Assembly: GCA_002305445.1 (NCBI GenBank)
Contig: DBRA01000054.1
Span: forward strand, 32,671 to 37,775
DNA length: 5,105 nt
DNA from: Clostridiales bacterium UBA1380
GTDB lineage: Bacteria; Bacillota; Clostridia; Oscillospirales; CAG-272
Reading direction: 5' to 3'
Positions 1 through 5,105 of the stretch are shown one piece after another. The translations under genes were made by a program, and so were the position numbers. The notes under the pieces are model-generated. The model had not been told where the DNA came from. It made no database searches and saw nothing but the letters and a program-made list of their open reading frames with translations. Numbering within the stretch: the first letter of the stretch is position 1; each line of letters starts with the position of its first letter.

Positions 1-62
1 ACGTATTTTGCCGATATATTGTCCGCGTCTATCAAGACAGCGAAACGTTTTTCTGATCCCAT
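1..62 (-). CDS. NYN-domain protein, N-terminal fragment (runs off left edge)
   Basis: Only the first 21 codons are in the window. They start at ATG (62-60) and remain open to position 1. The translated start contains FAVLIDADNISAKYV, which is the first beta strand and first conserved acidic motif (LIDADN) of NYN/PIN-like nucleases of the LabA/DUF88 group. In that family the conserved aspartates bind metal and the proteins are thought to cleave RNA; some members carry a C-terminal OST-HTH/LOTUS domain, which would lie outside this window. A good ribosome binding site, GGAG at 72-69 with a six-base AAAATA spacer, supports this start. The gene follows a hairpin terminator, so it is probably a separate transcription unit from the acyl cassette. 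I see no convincing -35/-10 pair in the 86 bases before it. The family call rests on a short but distinctive motif; the full domain content cannot be seen. Confidence 0.72.
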   Translation of the reverse strand, partial: MGSEKRFAVLIDADNISAKY

Positions 63-68
63 TATTTT

Positions 69-72
69 CTCC
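69..72 (-). promoter_or_regulatory. Ribosome binding site of the NYN-domain gene
   Basis: The minus strand reads GGAG, then AAAATA, then ATG. This is a standard Shine-Dalgarno core at six-base spacing. It is what makes a gene call credible here despite only 21 visible codons. Confidence 0.7.
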
Positions 73-99
73 GGTTAATTAAATTGATGTAGGATTGCT

Positions 100-127
100 A
101 AAAGCCGCGCAATATGCGCGCTTTTTT
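100..127 (-). terminator. Hairpin terminator after the acyl-activation cassette
   Basis: On the plus strand the left arm AAAAGCCGCGC (100-110) pairs with GCGCGCTTTT (116-125) around the loop AATAT. One cytosine bulges, giving a five-pair GC block plus five further pairs. The hairpin lies 22 bases beyond the stop codon of the phosphopantetheinyl transferase gene and before the NYN gene, where an operon terminator is expected. Read on the minus strand the trailing tract is only four T; read on the plus strand it is six T. The element may therefore act in both directions, and its stronger orientation would block transcription entering the operon antisense from the left. Confidence 0.6.
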
Positions 128-148
128 GATGCACAGGCAGCCGCGCCG

Positions 149-694
149 CTACAGTTCGACAAGCTCGCAGCCGCGCTCGACATGGCAGAGGAAGGCGCGG
201 CAGTCGAAAGGGGCGGTGATTTTCACCTGTTCGAGCAGCGCATCTCCGATCGATTCGACGATTGCGCCGTTTTCAACGGCGTTTATGACCGCGAAGTTCT
301 CCCCCGCTCCCTCTCCCGTATACTTGACGTATGATTCCTTCGCCGCCCACAGCGCGAAGAAGTCGCCGCCGCCGGCGACGAAATCGGCCTCGCGCCGCGT
401 GAAAAAGCGCTTAGCGATACCGTATGTGTCGCAGTCCGGCACGACCGCCTGCACATCGAAGCCGACCTCCGCGTCGGATACGGCGCACGCCCAGACGGAC
501 GAGCCCTTGTAGTCCGTATGCGACACCGAAAAGAATATCCCCTCGTCGTCCCGCAGACGCGGCTTGCCGCCGTCGGGCCGCAGTATCACACGCCCGCGGC
601 GGGCGCCCGTAAACGCTTCGACGCAGGCAATCACGTCTGCGTCGGAGCCGCGCGGTGCCGGTTTATCCGATATGCGATAATATATCCTCGTCAC
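149..694 (-). CDS. 4'-phosphopantetheinyl transferase, Sfp type
   Basis: This 181-residue protein should transfer the 4'-phosphopantetheine arm of CoA to the conserved serine of a carrier protein, in the cytosol. Family motifs appear in order: GKPRL (43-47), FSVSHT (55-60, His59), VGFDVQ (78-82, with magnesium-ligand aspartate Asp80 and Gln82 where Sfp has Glu), and WAAKES followed by YVKYTG (116-126, with Glu120, Lys119 and Lys124). Sfp itself is about 224 residues, so this is a compact member, shortened mostly at the N-terminus. The start is GTG at 694-692; its G-TGA overlap with the carrier-protein stop means translation is probably coupled. No strong Shine-Dalgarno site lies just upstream and no in-frame ATG occurs nearby. 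The adjacent acyl carrier protein is the obvious substrate, though such enzymes are often promiscuous and could also serve other carriers. The family call is secure; the specific partner is inferred from gene order. Confidence 0.93.
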   Translation of the reverse strand: MTRIYYRISDKPAPRGSDADVIACVEAFTGARRGRVILRPDGGKPRLRDDEGIFFSVSHTDYKGSSVWACAVSDAEVGFDVQAVVPDCDTYGIAKRFFTRREADFVAGGGDFFALWAAKESYVKYTGEGAGENFAVINAVENGAIVESIGDALLEQVKITAPFDCRAFLCHVERGCELVEL

Positions 695-921
695 GCTATG
701 CCGCGCTTTGCGAGGTACTCGACGGCGTCGCGGACGGTGCGGAGCTTGCGGAGGTCGCGCGTCGGTATCTCGGCGTTGTATTTTTCTTCTATCGCGCAGA
801 CGATGTTCACGATATCGAAAGAGTTGAGCTTAAGGTCCTTGATGAAATCGGTGTCGATCGTTATGTCGCGCCGGCCGGTAACTTTGGTGATTATATCTTT
901 TAATACCTGAAACATACCCAT
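691..921 (-). CDS. Acyl carrier protein (phosphopantetheine-binding)
   Basis: This small acidic helical protein of 76 residues has the usual length of a discrete acyl carrier protein. The attachment motif is LKLNSFDIVNIV (30-41), with Ser34 as the expected phosphopantetheine site. The residue before the serine is Asn33, where most carriers have Asp (the DSL motif). The rest of the fold fits: helix 1 near residues 3-15, an acidic helix 2 after Ser34 (IVNIVCAIEEKYNAEI), and a final helix DAVEYLAKRG. The ATG at 921 is supported by AAGGA at 933-929 with a seven-base spacer; an in-frame ATG two codons later is less likely. The gene sits 49 bases after the acyl ligase and overlaps the transferase by four bases. 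This suggests a dedicated carrier loaded by those neighbours rather than the housekeeping fatty-acid AcpP, which normally sits with fab genes. A DltC-like role is unlikely because DltB and DltD are not in view. Confidence 0.93.
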   Translation of the reverse strand: MGMFQVLKDIITKVTGRRDITIDTDFIKDLKLNSFDIVNIVCAIEEKYNAEIPTRDLRKLRTVRDAVEYLAKRGIA

Positions 922-928
922 CTTCGAG

Positions 929-933
929 TCCTT
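929..933 (-). promoter_or_regulatory. Ribosome binding site of the acyl carrier protein gene
   Basis: AAGGA lies seven bases before ATG at 921 on the minus strand. It favours this start over the second ATG at 915, which has no comparable site. Confidence 0.65.
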
Positions 934-970
934 CTTATTATTGACAGTTATTCGCGGTGTGATGCCGCCG

Positions 971-2566
971 TCAGCGCTTGATTTTCTTTGTCGCCGTCTT
1001 CGGGAATTCGGTTTCGCGTATGTTGACCACCCTTATCTGCTTGAACGGCGGCAGCGACTCGTTGACGCGGTCGATCTCACGCTGCAGCTGCTCGAGTATC
1101 TCGTATGACGACATGCCGGCTGTCGCGGCCGGATCGGGGTAGATCGTCACGGCGGGGACGACGTCGTCGGCCTCCGCGCCCGTCGGCGAGGCGTACACCA
1201 TCGATTCGCCGACCGACGGCAGGCTGTTGATGTAGCCCTCAAGTTCCTCGGGCGACACCTTCTTGCCGTTCTTTAAGACTATGACGTTCTTCTTGCGCCC
1301 CGTGATCCACAGAAATCCGCGCGAGTCTATTTTACCGAGGTCGCCCGTGCAGTACCAGCCGTCTTCGAACGATTCGCGCGTCAGCTCCTCGTCGTTGTAA
1401 TAGCCCGACATAAGGCTTTCGCCGCGGACGAGTATCTCGCCGTCGCGCAGCTTGATCTCGTACGACGGCAGAACGGGGCCTACGGAGCCGATGCAGTTGT
1501 ATTTGTTGCGGTTGACGGCGACGAGCGGCGAGCATTCGGTTATTCCGTACCCCTGAAGCACGGTGATGTTGAAAGCGGTCAGCGCCTTCGCCGTCTGCTC
1601 GGAGAGATGCGCGCCGCCGCTGATTACCAGCTCAAGGTGCGGGAACGTGTTCATCTTCGCTTCGCTGAACGCGTTTTCGCGCTCCGAATGCTTGAACATG
1701 CTCATCAGCGTTCCGCGCTTCAGCGCGGCGGCGTCGCCCATGGCGGCCGTCATGGTGCGGCAGATGAGGTCGGTTATAAGCGGGACGGACATTACCGCCT
1801 GCGGGGAGAACATCTTCATATCGCGCATCATGTGCTTGATGTTACCGGCAAGACACACCTCGTTTCCTCTGACAAGGTTCGTCATCAGCCCGTCGGCAAA
1901 GCCGTAGACATGGTAGAGCGGAAGCGGATTGAACACGCGGCGCGGTATGTATACGACGCCCATCGCGTCGCAGAAGTTCTTGACGAGCGCGCCGTGGGAC
2001 AGAAGAACAGGCTTGGAGGTCGAAGTCGTTCCGGATGTGTAGACGATCATCGCGGGCGCGTCGGGAGACGGGCGCTTTTTTTCGCGCACGGCGACGGCGC
2101 CGCGCTCGATCAGCCCGGCGACGGCGTCGTTTTCGCCGCCGAGGAGAAGCGGCGATATTTTTGTAAGCCGCGGATCCGCGGTGAGAAGTTCGTAAACGGA
2201 CGGTGAGGCGAACATCGCGGCGCAGTCGGCGCGCAGCAGCATATCCGCAATCGTTTCCTGCGCCTGCTCGACGTCGATTGTGACGGCTACGCCGCCGGCT
2301 TCGATGATCGCGAGCGTCGCCACGACGTAAAGGTAAGACGATTCGCCGATAACGGCTATATGAGAGCTGCCGAGGCCTACCGACTCAAGGCCGGACGCGG
2401 TCGCCGCTATATCCGAGCGAAGCTGCGCATAACTGTGAGAAACGTATTCTCCGCTATGTGTGTATTCGCCAACGGCAGGGCTTTCGGCATATTTTTCAGC
2501 AATTGCGTCAAGACATTCGACGAAGTCGGAGTATCTGTCATAGTCATAAAGCGGGTAGTTTTTCAC
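971..2566 (-). CDS. AMP-forming acyl-CoA / acyl-ACP synthetase (ANL superfamily)
   Basis: The enzyme should activate a carboxylic acid with ATP to an acyl-adenylate, then pass it to a thiol: CoA or, given the neighbour, the phosphopantetheine of the carrier protein. Numbered from the GTG at 2566 (531 residues), ANL motifs run in order: ATP-binding loop IVYTSGTTSTSK (174-185), PLPLYHVYG (214-222), SGGAHL (316-321), GYGITECSP (339-347), WYCTGDLG (404-411), hinge region GRKKNVIVLKNGKKVSPEE (423-441), and C-terminal TKKIKR with the expected catalytic Lys528. Both subdomains are complete and the length is normal for a freestanding ligase. The overall look is that of long-chain acyl-CoA synthetases. 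Deviations are Ser and Pro where the ATP loop usually has Gly, and Lys for the Gly before the catalytic lysine. Start choice: an upstream in-frame ATG at 2602 has GGAG only 16 bases away, too far, whereas the GTG has AGGAG ten bases before it and begins VKNYPLYDYD, like related enzymes. The 2602 start (543 residues) cannot be excluded. Substrate is unknown. Confidence 0.9.
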   Translation of the reverse strand: MKNYPLYDYDRYSDFVECLDAIAEKYAESPAVGEYTHSGEYVSHSYAQLRSDIAATASGLESVGLGSSHIAVIGESSYLYVVATLAIIEAGGVAVTIDVEQAQETIADMLLRADCAAMFASPSVYELLTADPRLTKISPLLLGGENDAVAGLIERGAVAVREKKRPSPDAPAMIVYTSGTTSTSKPVLLSHGALVKNFCDAMGVVYIPRRVFNPLPLYHVYGFADGLMTNLVRGNEVCLAGNIKHMMRDMKMFSPQAVMSVPLITDLICRTMTAAMGDAAALKRGTLMSMFKHSERENAFSEAKMNTFPHLELVISGGAHLSEQTAKALTAFNITVLQGYGITECSPLVAVNRNKYNCIGSVGPVLPSYEIKLRDGEILVRGESLMSGYYNDEELTRESFEDGWYCTGDLGKIDSRGFLWITGRKKNVIVLKNGKKVSPEELEGYINSLPSVGESMVYASPTGAEADDVVPAVTIYPDPAATAGMSSYEILEQLQREIDRVNESLPPFKQIRVVNIRETEFPKTATKKIKR

Positions 2567-2576
2567 AGCTTTTTTA

Positions 2577-2581
2577 CTCCT
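2577..2581 (-). promoter_or_regulatory. Ribosome binding site deciding the acyl ligase start
   Basis: AGGAG is followed by the ten-base spacer TAAAAAAGCT and GTG at 2566 on the minus strand. This is the only well-placed Shine-Dalgarno sequence among the three candidate starts (2602 ATG, 2584 ATG, 2566 GTG). Confidence 0.55.
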
Positions 2582-2596
2582 CATATATAAATTTTT

Positions 2597-2637
2597 ACGC
2601 ATGCGTTATATATTAATACTCCGCCTGCGCTGTATTA
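2597..2637 (-). repeat. Inverted repeats in the leader before the acyl ligase gene
   Basis: Two small symmetries lie between the regulator gene and the ligase. TAATAC (2614-2619) and GTATTA (2632-2637) are perfect 6-base arms separated by 12 bases. ACGCATGCGT (2597-2606) is a perfect 10-base palindrome. The surrounding leader is strikingly AT-rich compared with the coding DNA and contains several TATA-like hexamers that could serve as a -10, but I find no matching -35. These could be operator half-sites or an internal promoter region. Short arms like these also arise by chance in AT-rich DNA, so the functional reading is weak. Confidence 0.3.
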
Positions 2638-2655
2638 CCTTTGCTTTTCGTCCGA

Positions 2656-3759
2656 TTATCTTTCCTTTATCACTCCTGCGGGTTCGATGCTGATCCAGTC
2701 CGGGTCGGTCTTTTCCCAATCGGCGCGGTTTCTCATCATTTTTACAAAGCACTCTGCGAGTTCGGGGTCGAACTGCGTTCCGGCGCACTCCATAATCTGA
2801 TCGAGCGCTTCGTCGGGCGGGATGTTCGAACGGTAACGGCGGTAGGAAGTCATCGCGTCGTAGCTGTCGGTGAGCGCGATAATGCGCGCGTCGAGCGGGA
2901 TGGCAAGTCCGCGCAGCCCCTGCGGGTAGCCCTTGCCGTCGTAACGCTCGTGATGCGAACGCACGGCCGGTATGATCTGCGCAAGTCCGCTCACGTTGTT
3001 TAGAATATCGACGGCGTATTCGGGGTGGCGCCGCATCACGGCAAACTCCTCCTCGGTCAGTATGCCCTCTTTGAGCAGTATGCTGTCGGGAATCTTGATC
3101 TTGCCGATGTCGTGGAACAGCCCTGTGACGTGTATTATCGAGCACTCGCCCTCCGAGCGCCCGAGCTCCGCGCTCAAGCGGCGGGCAAGATACGCGACGC
3201 GGTCGCTATGGCCGCGGGTGTATATATCCCGTGCGTCGACGATGGAGCGAAGCGTCGTCGTCATCTCCGAATAGCTGCGCTCGAGCCTGTTCTTCGCCTC
3301 GTTAAGCTGCTCGTTCACGCGGGCGAGCGAGTCGCGGTACTCGGTTATCGTGCGGATCTGTTTTATCGACTTGACGCATGACTCGATAAGCAGTTCGAGC
3401 TGGTCGAACTTTTCGCTTTTCTCGAAGTAGCCCTGTATATTGAGCGCGCGTATCGTCTTGATCGGGGGAGCCAAGCTCTTGTGCCCGGTCAGGAGGATGA
3501 TGAACAGCTCGTCGTTGAACTCGCGTATCGCTGATACGACCTTGTCACCGCATATCGGCGACATGAGGAAGTCGAGCAGCATTATGTCGAAGTGCTCGTT
3601 GCGTACGCGCTCGACCGCTCGCTCGGGCGAGTTTTCGGTTTCGACGATGTAACCGGACGCGGTAAAGTAGGATGCGATTGTCAGCGTCATTGTCGGGTCA
3701 TCGTCAACCGCGAGTATCTTTATCGCGTTGTCGTCCGGTATCAGTTTATTCTTTCTCAT
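2656..3759 (-). CDS. Response regulator with HD-GYP phosphodiesterase domain
   Basis: A 367-residue cytosolic two-component output protein. The receiver domain (about 12-128) has the acidic triad DDD (19-21), phosphoacceptor Asp63 in IMLLDF, Thr91 in LLTGHK and Lys114 in FEKS, so it should be phosphorylatable. Residues about 130-165 form a charged helical, probably coiled-coil, linker. The HD-GYP domain (about 165-350) is complete: TRGHSDRV (His184), FHDIGKIKIPD (His216-Asp217), RRHPE (His245), SHHERYDGKGYP (His269-His270, GYP 277-279) and LTDSYDAMTS (Asp298). Known HD-GYP enzymes with these residues hydrolyse cyclic-di-GMP to pGpG or GMP. The residue four before His184 is Tyr180 rather than the Glu seen in tri-metal enzymes, suggesting a two-metal site (inference). 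The ATG at 3759 lies inside the kinase gene; a G-rich stretch (GGGGGA) eight bases upstream may act as a ribosome site, and translation is probably coupled. Its cognate kinase is almost surely the overlapping gene. Confidence 0.95.
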   Translation of the reverse strand: MRKNKLIPDDNAIKILAVDDDPTMTLTIASYFTASGYIVETENSPERAVERVRNEHFDIMLLDFLMSPICGDKVVSAIREFNDELFIILLTGHKSLAPPIKTIRALNIQGYFEKSEKFDQLELLIESCVKSIKQIRTITEYRDSLARVNEQLNEAKNRLERSYSEMTTTLRSIVDARDIYTRGHSDRVAYLARRLSAELGRSEGECSIIHVTGLFHDIGKIKIPDSILLKEGILTEEEFAVMRRHPEYAVDILNNVSGLAQIIPAVRSHHERYDGKGYPQGLRGLAIPLDARIIALTDSYDAMTSYRRYRSNIPPDEALDQIMECAGTQFDPELAECFVKMMRNRADWEKTDPDWISIEPAGVIKER

Positions 3760-5105
3760 TATCGCCGTCCCCCCACATATGCCCTGCGATATATTCGTTA
3801 GGTATTAAAATGCCGAACACGGCACCGCCGCCCGGGTTGTCCTTGCACCACATTTTACCGCCGAACTGCGCTTTTATGAAAGAATTCGACATATATATGC
3901 CTAAACCTGTGCCGAGCGCGCCCTTACTTGTCACCATCTGTTTGAATAACGTCTTTTTCACGTCGTCGGAGACACCGGGACCGTGGTCGCGCACCAGTAT
4001 CGTCATACCGTTTGCGTCCGTAAATATTTCAACGTTGATGACACCGCCGTGCGGCTTCATCGCATCTATAGAGTTGCCTATCAGATTGTTTATCACCTGG
4101 ACCATACTGTTGATGTCGCCGTGAAGCAGCGCTTCGGGTGCGGTGTTTTTCACCTCGACCGTGCATTTGTTGCCGATAAGCTCGTGGCGCAGCAGCAGAA
4201 TGCAGCGCTTCATGACGTCATCCATCGAGAAGTCCGCCGCGTCTGTTGTGCTGAGGTTGGCCGCCTGCCCCTTGACCGCCGTTATGATGTCGGACATGTA
4301 GGCGCAGGCCTCCTGTATACGCACCGTCCAGTCCCTGACTTCGCTTATGATTTCGCGGTAATCCGCTTCGGTCACATCGGGGTCTCCGAGGCTCTTTTCG
4401 GCTTCGTCGACAAGCAGGTTTATACTCGACGCGCTGCCGGATATGGACATGATCGGCGTCTTGAGGTTGTGCGATATGCCGCCCATCATCTGCCCGAGGA
4501 AGGCGAGCCGCTCCTGCTCCATCAGCCGCGCAGTCGAGTTGTGCAGCCGCTGCATGCTGTCCTTGAGCTTCGTGACGTCCTTGAAGAATATGACGAATCC
4601 CACGATCTCGCCGTCGGTAAAAAGAGGCGTTATGTCGATCATGTAGTACCTGCGCACGGGCACTCCGTCCGTCATAAAAAACAGCGACTGCTCGTACGAT
4701 ATCGTCGTTCCCGACGTGCGGCACGACTCGACAGAAGCGATCAGCGTGTGAATGCCGAGGCTTTCGTCAGCCGCCCTGCCGGACGCACATTCGTAAAGGT
4801 ACGTGTTCTCCTTTATGCCGTAAGCCGAGCCGAAATTTTCTTTGAACGCGTTGTTGTAGTTGATGACGAGCTGATCCGAGCTGAGGACGAGATAGCAGTC
4901 CGATATCCAGTTGAGCACCGTCTGCATCGCCATCGGCTTTATATCGAGCATGTGGAAGCGGAATATAGCAAAGCCGTGAAGCAGAACGGTACCAAATACA
5001 TACGACATCGGCGGCACAAGAATCGTGACCTTTATGATGTTCGCCACAGCGAGGAGGTTCACGAGCAGCGGGACGCTGTTTCCCGCGGCGAAAAACAGCG
5101 CCTGC
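3746..5105 (-). CDS. Membrane sensor histidine kinase, 5'-truncated at the window edge
   Basis: The reading frame is open to the right edge, so the N-terminus is missing. A GTG at 5062 is in frame but is probably internal, because hydrophobic sequence (FFAAGNSVPLLVNLL) continues across it. About 452 residues are visible. Numbered from that GTG, residues 1-35 are hydrophobic and end in FGTVLLHGFAIFRFHMLDI. This resembles the last helices and exit of the N-terminal seven-helix domain found in many Firmicute kinases. A PAS-like sensor follows (about 45-165, ending FFKDVTKLK). Next come a helix and HisKA with H-box ISHNLKTP (phosphoacceptor His198), then a HATPase domain with N-box INNLIGNSIDAM (324-335), G1 DHGPG (359-363) and G2 GALGTGLG (381-388). 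All residues needed for autophosphorylation are present. The protein should phosphorylate Asp63 of the HD-GYP regulator, whose gene overlaps this one by 14 bases. The ligand is not evident. The seven-helix call is tentative since most of that region is off-window. Confidence 0.94.
   Translation of the reverse strand, partial: QALFFAAGNSVPLLVNLLAVANIIKVTILVPPMSYVFGTVLLHGFAIFRFHMLDIKPMAMQTVLNWISDCYLVLSSDQLVINYNNAFKENFGSAYGIKENTYLYECASGRAADESLGIHTLIASVESCRTSGTTISYEQSLFFMTDGVPVRRYYMIDITPLFTDGEIVGFVIFFKDVTKLKDSMQRLHNSTARLMEQERLAFLGQMMGGISHNLKTPIMSISGSASSINLLVDEAEKSLGDPDVTEADYREIISEVRDWTVRIQEACAYMSDIITAVKGQAANLSTTDAADFSMDDVMKRCILLLRHELIGNKCTVEVKNTAPEALLHGDINSMVQVINNLIGNSIDAMKPHGGVINVEIFTDANGMTILVRDHGPGVSDDVKKTLFKQMVTSKGALGTGLGIYMSNSFIKAQFGGKMWCKDNPGGGAVFGILIPNEYIAGHMWGDGDNEKE

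Noticed and set aside
63..99. Promoter for the NYN gene
   Set aside because: The AT-rich stretch contains TTTAAT, but the only -35-like hexamer (TTGCGC, inside the hairpin) is 23 bases away, too far for a standard promoter.
114..512. 132-codon plus-strand frame opposite the phosphopantetheinyl transferase
   Set aside because: The minus-strand product carries all transferase motifs; the plus-strand translation is low-complexity Ser/Arg/Pro sequence typical of a shadow frame, and it begins in the terminator region.
1607..2206. 199-codon open frame on the plus strand inside the ligase gene
   Set aside because: It lies wholly antisense to a gene with full ANL motifs, its product has no recognisable fold and is rich in Arg, His and Gly as expected from reading a GC-rich gene backwards, and no ribosome site supports it.
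691..2566. D-alanylation (dlt) locus
   Set aside because: A ligase next to a small carrier recalls DltA–DltC, but the ligase looks like a fatty-acid-type acyl synthetase, neither DltB nor DltD is present, and a dedicated phosphopantetheinyl transferase is not typical of dlt operons.
149..2566. Nonribosomal peptide or polyketide synthase cluster
   Set aside because: No condensation, ketosynthase, acyltransferase or thioesterase domain is visible; only the activation, carrier and priming functions are present. A larger cluster would have to lie outside the window.
4218..4724. 168-codon minus-strand frame within the histidine kinase gene
   Set aside because: It is an alternative frame of the kinase gene on the same strand; its Arg/His-rich sequence has no domain, while the kinase frame carries the H-box in this interval.
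3746..5062. Histidine kinase starting at the GTG at 5062
   Set aside because: The frame continues open and hydrophobic to the window edge, no ribosome site precedes the GTG, and starting there would cut through the membrane region, so the gene is treated as 5'-truncated.

Overview
All coding evidence lies on the minus strand, so the genes read from the right edge of the window to the left. GC content looks moderately high (above 50% by eye). The protein styles are the histidine-kinase H-box HNLKTP, the REC–HD-GYP response regulator, the acyl-AMP ligase and a LIDADN-type NYN protein. Together they suggest a bacterium of the Clostridia (Firmicutes), probably an uncultured or gut-type lineage. 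That placement is inference from protein style only; no rRNA or tRNA marker is present.

Layout in transcription order: (1) positions 5105 to 3746 hold a sensor histidine kinase whose N-terminus lies beyond the window. The visible part has the end of a membrane region, a PAS-like sensor, a HisKA helix with H-box, and a HATPase domain. (2) Positions 3759 to 2656 hold its probable partner, a response regulator with a receiver domain, a helical linker and a complete HD-GYP cyclic-di-GMP phosphodiesterase domain; it overlaps the kinase gene by 14 bases. (3) After an AT-rich leader with small inverted repeats comes a three-gene acyl-activation cassette. It consists of a freestanding AMP-forming acyl ligase (about 2566 to 971), a 76-residue acyl carrier protein (921 to 691) and an Sfp-type 4'-phosphopantetheinyl transferase (694 to 149), the last two joined by a GTGA start/stop overlap. 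(4) A GC-rich hairpin flanked by A and T runs (100 to 127) closes this block. (5) The first 21 codons of a NYN-domain protein (62 to 1) run off the left edge.

Working together, the transferase would convert the apo carrier protein to its holo form, and the ligase would adenylate a carboxylic acid and load it onto the carrier (or onto CoA). No ketosynthase, condensation domain, acyltransferase or DltB-like partner is visible, so the fate of the acyl group is unknown. The kinase and HD-GYP regulator just upstream and in the same direction raise the possibility that cyclic-di-GMP signalling and the acyl cassette are functionally linked. That is a hypothesis from gene order only. No mobile elements, CRISPR arrays or RNA genes were seen, and no intergenic stretch exceeds 300 bases.
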